From a virus, in the IMG/VR virus record IMGVR_UViG_3300020185_000141, positions 1 through 34,688 of that record: a DNA stretch of 34,688 nt; one strand, given 5' to 3'. The translations under genes were made by a program, and so were the position numbers. The first letter of the stretch is position 1. Each line of letters opens with the position of its first letter. The notes beneath the pieces were generated by a model. That model was not told the DNA's origin. It saw only the letters and a list, made by a program, of their open reading frames with translations, and did not search any database. This document shows, piece by piece, positions 19,990 to 27,723 of the stretch.

Positions 19990-20964
19990 CTATGCTACCT
20001 CTAATTCTATCTCATCCCAACCAAAGTCTTCACCTTCCATGCCGTTAACTGAATACTCGGTCACACGTTTTTCAAAGAAGTTGTCGTGTGATGCTCCGTT
20101 AAGAACCCAGTCCAACCACGGTAGTGGATTTTTCTTTTGTTTGAACAATGGTTTCAGACCCAACTGAAGTAGACGACGATCCGCAATGTGACGGATGTAG
20201 TCCCGTACTTCTTTCTTTGTCAGTCCCTGTACATTGTTACCTTTGAATGCAAGTTGAATGAACTTGTCTTCTAGTGCAACCGCATTCTCTGCCATCTGGT
20301 AGATTTTTGACTTGAGTTCATCATTGACAATCCGTGGATGTTCATCTGTGAACTCACGGAACAACTTTGCATTTCCCTGTACATGGATAGTCTCATCACG
20401 GATGGACCATTCCACAATTGTAGCCATACCCTTCATCTTTCCAAAACGTTGAAAGTTCAGTAGCATGACAAATGATGCGAATACTGACATACCCTCGTTG
20501 AACACAGACTGTGCCAACGCAAGTGCAAGACCCATATGACTAGAGATGTTCCCATCTTTCATAAAATCAATCTTGTCTGCCATCTCAGTGTATTCTAAGA
20601 ATGCATGGTACTCTTCGTCTGGTAGACCCAGAGTATCGTTTAGAAGGGCATACGCACGTTGGTGTACCCCCTCACGGTTTGCGAACGAGGACAACATGTT
20701 ACGCACCTCGTTATTCTTGAACTTCGGTATTAGAAGTTCGTGGTAGTTCTCACCTACCTGTACGTCTGACTGTGTAAACAATCGTAGTACGTGAGTGATG
20801 AATACTTTCTCATCGTCAGACAGTTTGGTTTTCCAATCCTGTACGTCTTCGGACAATTCTGCTTCATCTTCGATCCAATGTATCTCTTCATGTTTCTTTG
20901 TTAATTCGACCGCCCATGGATACAAGAACGGTTTGTATGTTTCTGAGAATTTTAGTAATGACAT
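19990..20964 (-). CDS. nrdB: Class I ribonucleotide reductase beta subunit NrdB, 324 aa
   Basis: This subunit houses the di-metal centre and tyrosyl radical used by NrdA to reduce ribonucleotides. Metal ligands visible are Asp67, Glu98 and His101 (EGVHQRAY), Glu157 (FNEGMS), Glu191 and His194 (DETIH); the radical tyrosine is Tyr105. The C-terminal tail FGWDEIELEV is the peptide that docks on NrdA. Sequence style is that of marine T4-like phages. It follows nrdA by 41 bp in a probable early or middle operon and supplies dNTPs for phage DNA synthesis. Confidence 0.96.
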   Translation of the reverse strand: MSLLKFSETYKPFLYPWAVELTKKHEEIHWIEDEAELSEDVQDWKTKLSDDEKVFITHVLRLFTQSDVQVGENYHELLIPKFKNNEVRNMLSSFANREGVHQRAYALLNDTLGLPDEEYHAFLEYTEMADKIDFMKDGNISSHMGLALALAQSVFNEGMSVFASFVMLLNFQRFGKMKGMATIVEWSIRDETIHVQGNAKLFREFTDEHPRIVNDELKSKIYQMAENAVALEDKFIQLAFKGNNVQGLTKKEVRDYIRHIADRRLLQLGLKPLFKQKKNPLPWLDWVLNGASHDNFFEKRVTEYSVNGMEGEDFGWDEIELEVA

Positions 20965-21005
20965 AATAGACCTGTATAATAAGTTGTATGTAAGGCGTGA
21001 TGCCT

Positions 21006-23000
21006 CTATCCTTCACAAGCTCGACATTCGTCCCCATCATCAACGGATAAAGTGATATCCGTCTTCAGTTGGAGCATAAGGTCTTCATAACCACCAATGT
21101 ATCTTCCTTCTATGTAAATTTGAGGGACGGTAGTAACATCTTTTCGACCAGTGACTTCTGCGGCAGTCTTCTTGATCACTTCAAGGTCTACGTAGTCGAA
21201 ATCGACTCCTTGCAACTGCAACTCTTCGATGGCCTTAGTGCACCACGGACAGTTAGATTTACCATAGATTATCGTCCGGTTGTCATCCATCAATGCAACT
21301 CGTTCGACTTTGTCTGATACCGTCTCCGCACGAGAACTTGCCTCTGTGCGTAGATAGTATAGACCCTTCAATCCTTTTCTCCAAGCGTTAAAATGTACCT
21401 TATTGACGTATCGCTTAGGTGCACCGGACGGGAAAAAGAGATTGACTGATTGACCCTGACATATAAATGGTTGTCGATCAGCAGCGTGGGTCACCACCCA
21501 ATTCTGGTCTAGTTCTTGCGCAGTCTTGTATATTGCCTTCTCACCTTCGTTAAGGAAAGGTAGGTGTTGCACCGATCCCTTCTTGGTGATAATACTAGTC
21601 CACGTAGATTCGTTATCATGACCCTTCTCTTTGAGGAGTTGGGTCAGATAAACATTCTTCACTAGGAAAGAACCAGCACGAGTTCTATGCGTATAAGCAC
21701 ATGCCTTCAGTGGTTCAATCGATGGTGACGTTGATAAAATGACTCCCGACGACGCGTTTGGTGCTATTGCTATTAAATGCGCATTACGCATTTCTGAACC
21801 TAAACCGTCTGAGTATTCACCTCGCTCTTTCGCAAGGAGCCGTGACTCTTCTGTTGCTTGTTTGTTGATATTCTCGAAGACAACTTTATTTATCTCTCGT
21901 GCTTTATCAGACTCCCAAGCGACAGAGTGTTTCTGTAAGAGTGAATGGAATCCCATTGCACCCAATCCAATCGAGCGTTCACGAGCAGCAGAGTATCTTG
22001 CACGTGAAATGCTGTCTGGAGCGTTCTCGATAAAGTACTCAAGAACATTATCCAACATGCGAATAAGGTCTCGCACGATGTTGGTATCTTTCCACTCATC
22101 ATAGTATTCTAGATTGAGTGATGAGAGACAACATACCGCAGTCCTGTCTGGACCTGTCGGCAAGTGAATCTCGTTACATAGGTTTGACCCGTGAATCTTG
22201 AGTCCCTTTTCCTTTAGTGGCATAGGGAGTGCACGATTCGCAGTGTCAATGAAATTCAAGTACGGTTCACCCGTACGGAAACGTACCTCAAGGATTCGTT
22301 CCCATAACTTACGTGCATTGATGGATTCTTTTACTCTACCACCTTTCGGATCACGCAAGTCAAAATCTGTGTTGTTTAAGACCGCAGCCATAAACTCATC
22401 GGTGATATTTATAGCATTGTGAATGTTCAGAGCTTTCCGTTGAACATCACCCGTTGGTATACGGATATTTAGGAATTCTACAATGTCTGGATGATGTACA
22501 TCTAGGTATGCCGCATATGACCCCTTACGTGTCTTACCCTGACGATACGCAATCATGTCCGCATCTACAGTGTGCATGAACGGAATCGGTCCTGGTGCAA
22601 TGTCAGAGACTGTACGTACGTCTCCCCAGTGTCCACCGACACCACCACCCATTACAGACAACCAACGCAACTCAGAAGAGTGCTCAATGAGTCCCTCTAG
22701 GGTATCCGGTACATAGGTAAGGAAACATGAGATAGGAAGTCCCTTTGACTTCTTATCCTCATCTGGTGCGTTTGAGAGCACAGGTGAAGCAAACATAAAC
22801 CACTTCTTAGAAACATACTCATAAAGTCTTCGTGCTAGGACCTCATCCAGTTGCCCTTTGTACATCGACCATGCAGTCGATGCTCTTGCATATGCATCTT
22901 GTGGTGAGTCTTCACCATCGACCATATAAAAGTCTTTCAACATACCTACGGCATAATCAGTAAGCAACATGTCTCTATCATAGTCTACATCAACTGTCAT
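21006..23000 (-). CDS. nrdA: Class I ribonucleotide reductase alpha subunit NrdA with embedded glutaredoxin, 664 aa
   Basis: The catalytic barrel shows Cys92 in PISCFL, Cys275 and Glu277 in SNLCNEI, the second redox cysteine in TAVCCLSSLNLE, and the radical-transfer pair Tyr548-Tyr549 in GLYYLRTE. There is no N-terminal ATP-cone, so dATP feedback inhibition is probably lost. Residues about 574-648 form a full glutaredoxin domain with CPWC (584-587) and TVPQIYIEG. The protein then ends in the NrdA-type redox tail CRACEG, so the glutaredoxin sits between barrel and tail. It reduces NDPs (or NTPs) with NrdB. Confidence 0.96.
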   Translation of the reverse strand: MTVDVDYDRDMLLTDYAVGMLKDFYMVDGEDSPQDAYARASTAWSMYKGQLDEVLARRLYEYVSKKWFMFASPVLSNAPDEDKKSKGLPISCFLTYVPDTLEGLIEHSSELRWLSVMGGGVGGHWGDVRTVSDIAPGPIPFMHTVDADMIAYRQGKTRKGSYAAYLDVHHPDIVEFLNIRIPTGDVQRKALNIHNAINITDEFMAAVLNNTDFDLRDPKGGRVKESINARKLWERILEVRFRTGEPYLNFIDTANRALPMPLKEKGLKIHGSNLCNEIHLPTGPDRTAVCCLSSLNLEYYDEWKDTNIVRDLIRMLDNVLEYFIENAPDSISRARYSAARERSIGLGAMGFHSLLQKHSVAWESDKAREINKVVFENINKQATEESRLLAKERGEYSDGLGSEMRNAHLIAIAPNASSGVILSTSPSIEPLKACAYTHRTRAGSFLVKNVYLTQLLKEKGHDNESTWTSIITKKGSVQHLPFLNEGEKAIYKTAQELDQNWVVTHAADRQPFICQGQSVNLFFPSGAPKRYVNKVHFNAWRKGLKGLYYLRTEASSRAETVSDKVERVALMDDNRTIIYGKSNCPWCTKAIEELQLQGVDFDYVDLEVIKKTAAEVTGRKDVTTVPQIYIEGRYIGGYEDLMLQLKTDITLSVDDGDECRACEG

Positions 23001-23019
23001 TAGTATTCCAAAGTTTGGA

Positions 23020-23334
23020 TCACTTCTCGTTCAGAGAGAGGTAACCACTTTCAAGTAATTTATGTTCTGGGAACAAGTCACGTACCCATTCTTCATATTC
23101 ATCTTTAGTTATGATAGTGAACTCTAAGATGACACCTTTATCTATACAATGTTCTTTTGCAAGATTCCAATCATCTCTCGTCTTTTCACCATCACCTATA
23201 ATGATGAAGAAAACGGTATTGCCTTCATATGTGCAATAGGAAACATTATACTCTGTATAGACCCTTTTGTCAATACCTGACAATGCATCATATAGAACTT
23301 TATTGTCCTTTAAGTGAGAAGGTAGACTGTTCAC
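23020..23334 (-). CDS. Hypothetical protein, 104 aa
   Basis: Starts MNSLPSHLKDNKVLYDALS and alternates beta-like segments (GNTVFFIIIGDGEKTRDDW, then GVILEFTIITKDEYEEW) with helices, giving an alpha/beta look. No motif is recognised. It is coupled by a 4-nt overlap to the 112-aa gene and precedes nrdA by 19 bp, placing it in the RNR operon. Function unknown. Confidence 0.78.
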   Translation of the reverse strand: MNSLPSHLKDNKVLYDALSGIDKRVYTEYNVSYCTYEGNTVFFIIIGDGEKTRDDWNLAKEHCIDKGVILEFTIITKDEYEEWVRDLFPEHKLLESGYLSLNEK

Positions 23335-23669
23335 TTGCTATAATCGTAGAACGGTTCGTCTTCCTGATAGTCGTAGTCTTCTATTACCATCTTCTTTCCG
23401 GTCTCCCAGAAATTTTTACAACACTTCTCGATGTACTGTGACTGTTCTTCAGGGTCAAAGAGGCCTTCCCACATTAGATGATTTCTAAATGAGTTCTGGG
23501 GATTTTTTACTAGGAATCTTTCGGGGTTAAGTTGCGAGGTAGACTCACCGTCCATTGGGACGTAGATACACTTGTCCTCATTAAACATGCTTTGCAACCT
23601 TTCGTAATCAGTGTCAAGAAGGTCTTCGAGCAAGACTATAAAATAGTCGACTTGGTCTATCACCAACAT
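23331..23669 (-). CDS. Hypothetical acidic protein, 112 aa
   Basis: Starts MLVIDQVDYFIVLLEDLLD; the C-terminus is strongly acidic and aromatic (EDYDYQEDEPFYDYSK). A central region FRNHLMWEGLFDPEEQSQY looks like a protein-interaction surface. First gene after the sigma70 promoter at 23696 and ahead of nrdA. Function unknown. Confidence 0.76.
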   Translation of the reverse strand: MLVIDQVDYFIVLLEDLLDTDYERLQSMFNEDKCIYVPMDGESTSQLNPERFLVKNPQNSFRNHLMWEGLFDPEEQSQYIEKCCKNFWETGKKMVIEDYDYQEDEPFYDYSK

Positions 23670-23695
23670 AATACAATCCTTAAATTAAGTGTAGA

Positions 23696-23724
23696 ATTAT
23701 ATAGTATTATGTTGCGTCTGTAAA
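23696..23724 (-). promoter_or_regulatory. Sigma70 promoter for the ribonucleotide reductase operon
   Basis: TTTACA (23719-23724), 17-nt spacer, TATAAT (23696-23701) on the minus strand. It lies between the late structural region and the first gene of the RNR operon and is the only obvious promoter for nrdA and nrdB. Confidence 0.85.
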
Positions 23725-23731
23725 GGGGAAA

Positions 23732-23917
23732 TTATGACTTTTTTTGAAATTTTTCTGGGAAAACTCTTCGAAGTAGTGCGGCTGCATCTTTGCGTTTCTT
23801 TTTGCGATCGTACTTCTTTCGAACGATGACAACTCTCTCTGGATTATCTCCAGCCCCAACAACGTCTTGCGTCGTAGTCATTTCAAACTGTTTTAAGAAT
23901 TCTTCGTAAGTCTTCAT
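23732..23917 (-). CDS. Small basic protein with capsid-targeting-like N-terminus, 61 aa
   Basis: The N-terminus MKTYEEFLKQFE is close to the T4 internal-protein capsid-targeting sequence (MKTYQEFIAE type). The rest is basic (RKKYDRKKKRKDAAALL), fitting a DNA-associated internal head protein. No [LI]xE cleavage motif follows directly, so processing is uncertain. It overlaps the virion-type gene upstream by 4 nt and ends just before the RNR promoter. Confidence 0.75.
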   Translation of the reverse strand: MKTYEEFLKQFEMTTTQDVVGAGDNPERVVIVRKKYDRKKKRKDAAALLRRVFPEKFQKKS

Positions 23918-24507
23918 TTTGTTATCTCGTTTGCCGAAAATAAAATACGTTTACTTGTTCTTAGGTGCGTACCTTCGAAAATTGAGATGCCTAGAACATC
24001 GTGACATAAGTTGTCCTCTGCGATGCGGATTTGGTCACCTTTACGCACCAGTTCATCCGCAGAGTCCGTCATAGAGTCATTACGCATACGGTACACCCCC
24101 TGTCCAACACACCCGTTCTCCAGTATATACCACTGAGAACTTTCCATTAGAATATCCATGACATCTATACCGGAAGCTTCATGAATCTTCTGGAGTTGTT
24201 TATCGGAAAGATCACCATGTTCTTTAATAAGTGCGAGTGCGGCACCATACCGTGCAACCACAGACGAACCACCAGGCACCTTTGCCATGATCTTTTTCAG
24301 ATTGAATACTAGACGATGAAAAGATGTGTAATGATCTCGGTATGCCTCACGATCATCCATCTTATCGGTAGTGAAATCTGGGTTTCTTTTACCGTCCTTA
24401 TCAATGATACCTGCTTTATACGCACCTGTATCCTCGAACTTAGTAACGAGTAGTTTTAAAAATCTAATTGTATAGACCACATCTGCGGCTGACTTTAGGA
24501 TGCCCAT
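23914..24507 (-). CDS. Conserved T4-like marine phage virion-type protein, 197 aa
   Basis: Starts MGILKSAADVVYTIRFLKLL, continues with VTKFEDTGAYKAGIIDKDGK and FHRLVFNLKKIMAKVPGGSS. This arrangement is familiar from a protein conserved in T4-like cyanophages and often labelled structural. The C-terminal half contains ENGCVGQGVYRMRND and beta-rich segments. It lies in the structural region and overlaps both neighbours. Virion location is inferred from context. Confidence 0.82.
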   Translation of the reverse strand: MGILKSAADVVYTIRFLKLLVTKFEDTGAYKAGIIDKDGKRNPDFTTDKMDDREAYRDHYTSFHRLVFNLKKIMAKVPGGSSVVARYGAALALIKEHGDLSDKQLQKIHEASGIDVMDILMESSQWYILENGCVGQGVYRMRNDSMTDSADELVRKGDQIRIAEDNLCHDVLGISIFEGTHLRTSKRILFSANEITK

Positions 24508-24863
24508 CTTATTTCTCTCAATTTATCTATTACGTATTTATCCATTTCGATACCTGTAATGTCATCATTTTTGATTGCTTGGAGAAAAACAAGAAAAGGT
24601 TTGATAGTTGGCCACTGTTCCAAAGGTATTTTTAGTGCCAACATCTCCACTCCTGCCTCATATCCAAACACATTGAAGATGACAATCAAATGGTTTAGGA
24701 TGAGTCTTTCTGCTAGGTCTCCACTCTGGTGGTATCGATTGACCAGTCTCTTTACATACTTGAATCGTTTGAGATCGTCGAAGAACTCTTCCCCATCGAT
24801 ATGTGTAGGGTTGTAGTAGTGCTTTGCAGCATAGACGACAAGATTATTTTTAGTTAACTTCAT
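24495..24863 (-). CDS. DUF7207-type conserved phage protein, 122 aa
   Basis: The ATG at 24863 (MKLTKNNLVVYAAKHYYNP) is used; the track-length alternative begins with TTG. The pattern HYYNPTHIDGEEFFDDLKRF, YVKRLVNRYHQSGDLAERLI and LNHLIVIFNVFGYEAG is characteristic of a helical protein conserved in T4-like marine phages and grouped, as I recall, as DUF7207. It is usually beside the 197-aa virion-type gene, as here (13 nt overlap). Function unknown. Confidence 0.85.
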   Translation of the reverse strand: MKLTKNNLVVYAAKHYYNPTHIDGEEFFDDLKRFKYVKRLVNRYHQSGDLAERLILNHLIVIFNVFGYEAGVEMLALKIPLEQWPTIKPFLVFLQAIKNDDITGIEMDKYVIDKLREIRWAS

Positions 24864-25806
24864 AATATGGATCTTCAAACTCCGGTAACCTGTACCCTTT
24901 GGGATACATTTCCATCTTATTTAGTTTATCAATAAGATCTTGAATCCAATCAAGATTAAGTTTTCCATAACGAGTTGTGCTATTAGTATCTTGCATATAC
25001 AGATAGGAATACTTGGGACGTTCATTACGAACTTGCATGTCCAGAACCCCATCATATGACAGTTTCTTCAACATGTAATACTGCAATGCATCCTCACCTA
25101 TCTTGTGCCTAGGGTCAAATTTGGTATGTTGTGCGGCCTTACGTGAGTAGAACACGAGTCGATTAAGAGTATTTGACATATCACCATAGTCTATGGTATA
25201 TCCTTCTGCGACCGTTCGGTTTCTCATCCATTGTCTGGCAGTCGATTCATCAATACCATGTCGCACCATTTTTTGTATGTCTTGTTCACTAACTCTAGGG
25301 ACATATGTATGTCGATTATCTCTTGAGGTTAGATCATGAGTCCAAAAGGCAGTGTGTTTTACAGGTATAAAGAAGTGATCTTTTTTCACGGATCTACTAT
25401 CCACTTGTTTCGAAAATAGATCGAAGAAGTCTTCTCGTGGAGTTTGAATGGACAGTTGATTTGCCAGACATATGATGTCTGGAGGAGAGTCACTTAGTGC
25501 AATGGCACGATAGAGGTTTCTACCGTAGGGGGTGATCACATCATCACCATCAACTTGTACCATGTACTCGTTATCACTTTCTAGGAACTTATCGAGTAGT
25601 GAGTTTTTACCTGTTGATGGAGTACCGTCTGATTCGGTTATGTGATGTTCTATATCGTTAGACGCACAAAAACTCGCAGCCTTTTCAACGTACTCTGAAT
25701 TCAGAGAGTTGATTATGACCACGGTCTCTTTTGTCTTTAAGGTATTAAATTGACGTTCTAATGTCCGTATATTACTACTGGTCAGAACATAATATTTAAA
25801 GGACAT
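24850..25806 (-). CDS. Glycosyltransferase family 2-like protein, 318 aa
   Basis: The GT-A Rossmann-like start MSFKYYVLTSSNIRTLERQF and NEYMVQVDGDDVITPYGRNL near residue 85 give the DGDD donor/metal motif of family 2-like transferases. Later EDALQYYMLKKLSYDGVLD resembles the E-D catalytic region. The protein is in the middle of structural genes, so it may glycosylate a virion component. It overlaps the DUF7207 gene by 14 nt. Confidence 0.82.
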   Translation of the reverse strand: MSFKYYVLTSSNIRTLERQFNTLKTKETVVIINSLNSEYVEKAASFCASNDIEHHITESDGTPSTGKNSLLDKFLESDNEYMVQVDGDDVITPYGRNLYRAIALSDSPPDIICLANQLSIQTPREDFFDLFSKQVDSRSVKKDHFFIPVKHTAFWTHDLTSRDNRHTYVPRVSEQDIQKMVRHGIDESTARQWMRNRTVAEGYTIDYGDMSNTLNRLVFYSRKAAQHTKFDPRHKIGEDALQYYMLKKLSYDGVLDMQVRNERPKYSYLYMQDTNSTTRYGKLNLDWIQDLIDKLNKMEMYPKGYRLPEFEDPYYEVN

Positions 25807-25809
25807 GGA

Positions 25810-26031
25810 TTATCCGTGATGAATCCCAGCTTCCTTTAGTTTAGCAACTAAGACTTCTTTCTTCCGACGACGATCCAATCGAACACCGTTTGCTTCACCT
25901 AGTTTATCTAACTCTCTTTTCGTCATGTCTTCTATCATACGAAGTGGTTCTGCCGGTGAAGACATAACCACTTTATTTGGTGGATCTTGACGAAATAGGT
26001 TCATGATGTAGTGAAAGATTTCTGATAACAT
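25810..26031 (-). CDS. Small protein with SAP/HeH-like helix-extended-loop-helix, 73 aa
   Basis: After an amphipathic N-terminus, residues about 36-70 (MTKRELDKLGEANGVRLDRR then KKEVLVAKLKEAG) form the two-helix pattern of SAP, HeH or Rho-N-like domains that bind nucleic acid. The function is probably DNA or RNA binding, maybe in the virion. Late-type location between the glycosyltransferase and the charged structural protein. Confidence 0.75.
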   Translation of the reverse strand: MLSEIFHYIMNLFRQDPPNKVVMSSPAEPLRMIEDMTKRELDKLGEANGVRLDRRRKKEVLVAKLKEAGIHHG

Positions 26032-26046
26032 AATATTATACCTATT

Positions 26047-26949
26047 TTATTTTTTAGGTGTTTTATCACCATTTGACAAATTGTCCGCACCACTTCTTGC
26101 CGGTGCTTGCTTCATGTCCTTACCACCTGCTTTGAAAGTAACATCGTGACTTTCTTCTTCTTGGTCTTCGATCTTCTTATCAGACTTCTTGTGCTTCTTG
26201 ATAACTTCCTTATCATGTTCAGAAGAATGGTCATCGTACTTCTCTGGAGCAGTTGCACCTTTCTTAGGATCGATAGATTCAGCAATCTCAGACCACATTT
26301 TTTCAAACGCAGAACGAGTATCTACACTTTCAATCTTAGAGATTTCTGCTTTCTTGTCGGCAGTTTTAGGATTCTTTTTGATATCAGAATCACCGTCAGC
26401 TTCTGGTTCTACTTCTGGTTCCTCTTCATCTTTCTTTTTAGGTGGGAAAGGTTTCTTCTTCTTGTCCTTTGGTTCTTCTTCGGACTCTTCTTCGTCTTCG
26501 TCTTTCTCTTCCTTCACAGCAGGCTTCTTGCCACCGTCGATTGCGTCGTCGGTTGCCTTACGTTTCTTGTGTAGGAATTCGTCCGAAGAATCTACGTCAC
26601 CGTCGTTATCGATGTCCTTGTCTTTACGATCTTTGAACTTCTTATCGTTCTCTGCATCGTCTACTGGATCAAGTTTCTTGTCTTCTTTCTTAGACTTCTT
26701 ATCGTAGTCGCCACAACCCTCTTCGAGTTCAACTTCTTCGAAAAGTTTACCCATTTCTTTAGCACTAACTGTTTTGAAATCACCAAACTGATTAGTTAAC
26801 TTGAAAGATAACTTACCTTTATCTTGGTTCATCTGGACAGTATATTGTTTACCGTCCTTACCTCGAACTCCACCTTTGGCTTCGTCTACAGTCTTTTCTC
26901 CGGAGACCATTCCCAAATATGCCTCCATAATTTTATTGATATTTGACAT
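26047..26949 (-). CDS. Highly charged virion-type protein with EF-hand-like loop, 300 aa
   Basis: Residues 1-80 are folded-looking (SNINKIMEAYLGMVSGEKT, then a beta-rich part) and contain IME and LEE, both of the T4 prohead-protease type [LI]xE. The middle and end are extremely rich in Lys, Glu and Asp and probably disordered. DIDNDGDVDSSDEFLHKKR near residue 110 resembles a calcium-binding EF-hand or dockerin loop. This composition fits a scaffold-core or internal head protein, as in other T4-like marine phages; virion location is inferred. Confidence 0.82.
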   Translation of the reverse strand: MSNINKIMEAYLGMVSGEKTVDEAKGGVRGKDGKQYTVQMNQDKGKLSFKLTNQFGDFKTVSAKEMGKLFEEVELEEGCGDYDKKSKKEDKKLDPVDDAENDKKFKDRKDKDIDNDGDVDSSDEFLHKKRKATDDAIDGGKKPAVKEEKDEDEEESEEEPKDKKKKPFPPKKKDEEEPEVEPEADGDSDIKKNPKTADKKAEISKIESVDTRSAFEKMWSEIAESIDPKKGATAPEKYDDHSSEHDKEVIKKHKKSDKKIEDQEEESHDVTFKAGGKDMKQAPARSGADNLSNGDKTPKK

Positions 26950-26970
26950 TGTCAGTCTCCGTTAAATAAT

Positions 26971-27282
26971 TTATGCGTCAAAGAAAATTTTGACGACTAC
27001 ACCAGCAAAGACGGTAGCGGACAATGTAATAATATATTGCATCACTTTGACGGTCTTTCCTTGTTCTTGAAGAGAGTCTTCCATATCATCCATTCGCATG
27101 GAGAAACGGTTCATCCTCTCGAAATGTTGTGAGTTTGCTTTCTCTATATTGATAAGTTTTTCTTCTGCTCTCGCAAGGTCAATCATTGCATCGGAAAGTT
27201 TATCGATCTTATCTTCGATTCTTGCGAGTCGTTGTTCTTCACGTTGCACATGGTCTATTAATGTTGTGTTATTATCTGCCAT
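26971..27282 (-). CDS. Tail-anchored coiled-coil protein, 103 aa
   Basis: A long coiled coil (LARIEDKIDKLSDAMIDLAR ... NIEKANSQHFERMNRF) fills residues 10-75, followed by a C-terminal hydrophobic segment (YIITLSATVFAGVVVKIFF). It resembles haemolysin-XhlA-like and other small phage coiled-coil membrane proteins. A lysis or envelope role is possible. It is expressed from the late promoter at 27388, with an AT-rich leader of about 100 nt. Confidence 0.8.
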   Translation of the reverse strand: MADNNTTLIDHVQREEQRLARIEDKIDKLSDAMIDLARAEEKLINIEKANSQHFERMNRFSMRMDDMEDSLQEQGKTVKVMQYIITLSATVFAGVVVKIFFDA

Positions 27283-27321
27283 TTCGATCAGCCCATTAAA
27301 TGTTTATAATATAAGTCGTAT

Positions 27322-27350
27322 TTGATATAATTAATATAAATTGATATAAT
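27322..27350 (+). promoter_or_regulatory. Sigma70-like sequence on the plus strand (antisense)
   Basis: TTGATA (27322-27327), 17-nt spacer, TATAAT (27345-27350). It points against the minus-strand genes. The region is very AT-rich and contains TTGATATAATTA twice, so this match may be chance. Confidence 0.35.
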
Positions 27351-27387
27351 TATTCTGTGTTGACTTATTAATTGAGTTTACGTGGTG

Positions 27388-27395
27388 TATTTATA
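27388..27395 (-). promoter_or_regulatory. T4-type late promoter
   Basis: TATAAATA on the minus strand, just downstream of the 105-aa gene and about 105 bp before the start of the coiled-coil gene. Confidence 0.72.
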
Positions 27396-27403
27396 AGTTT
27401 TAA

Positions 27404-27721
27404 TTACCACGCCCTACATGACCAATAACGTGCTTTCCATTTAGGGCCGGGATTTGCACAATTGTGTCTCGCCCTAAAACTTTTACGACGAGCAGGATTG
27501 TCTTTCTTGATTTCCATATTCGGATCACCGAATGAAACCTTGACAACATTACCTGACTCGTTCTTAGTATATACGTAGAACTTCTTAGACCCACCTCGTA
27601 CAGGTTTGTTCAAGGTGACCTTTCTACCCTGATGTTCTGCTTCAGTTATTTCGAGTTCCTCGTCAAGAGACGCACATGACTCGCAACAACCTTCATCTAT
27701 ATACTGCTTGAATTTTTTCAT
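27404..27721 (-). CDS. Conserved marine phage protein with capsid-targeting-like N-terminus, 105 aa
   Basis: Starts MKKFKQYIDEGCCESCASLD, with IDE and later LDE and ITE matching [LI]xE cleavage sites. After ITE, the segment QGRKVTLNKPVRGGSKKFYV, then KVSFGDPNMEIKKDNPARR and KSFRARHNCANPGPKWKARY, is strongly conserved in T4-like marine phages as I recall. The basic C-terminal part with two cysteines may bind nucleic acid. I infer that the N-terminus targets it to the prohead and is removed. Confidence 0.85.
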   Translation of the reverse strand: MKKFKQYIDEGCCESCASLDEELEITEAEHQGRKVTLNKPVRGGSKKFYVYTKNESGNVVKVSFGDPNMEIKKDNPARRKSFRARHNCANPGPKWKARYWSCRAW

Positions 27722-27723
27722 TA

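Noticed and set aside
26107-26707. Long plus-strand open frames opposite the charged structural gene
   Set aside because: They are shadows of a Lys/Glu/Asp-rich gene on the minus strand, which rarely gives stops on the other strand; the translations are Phe/Leu/Ser-rich low-complexity sequence with no ribosome binding site.
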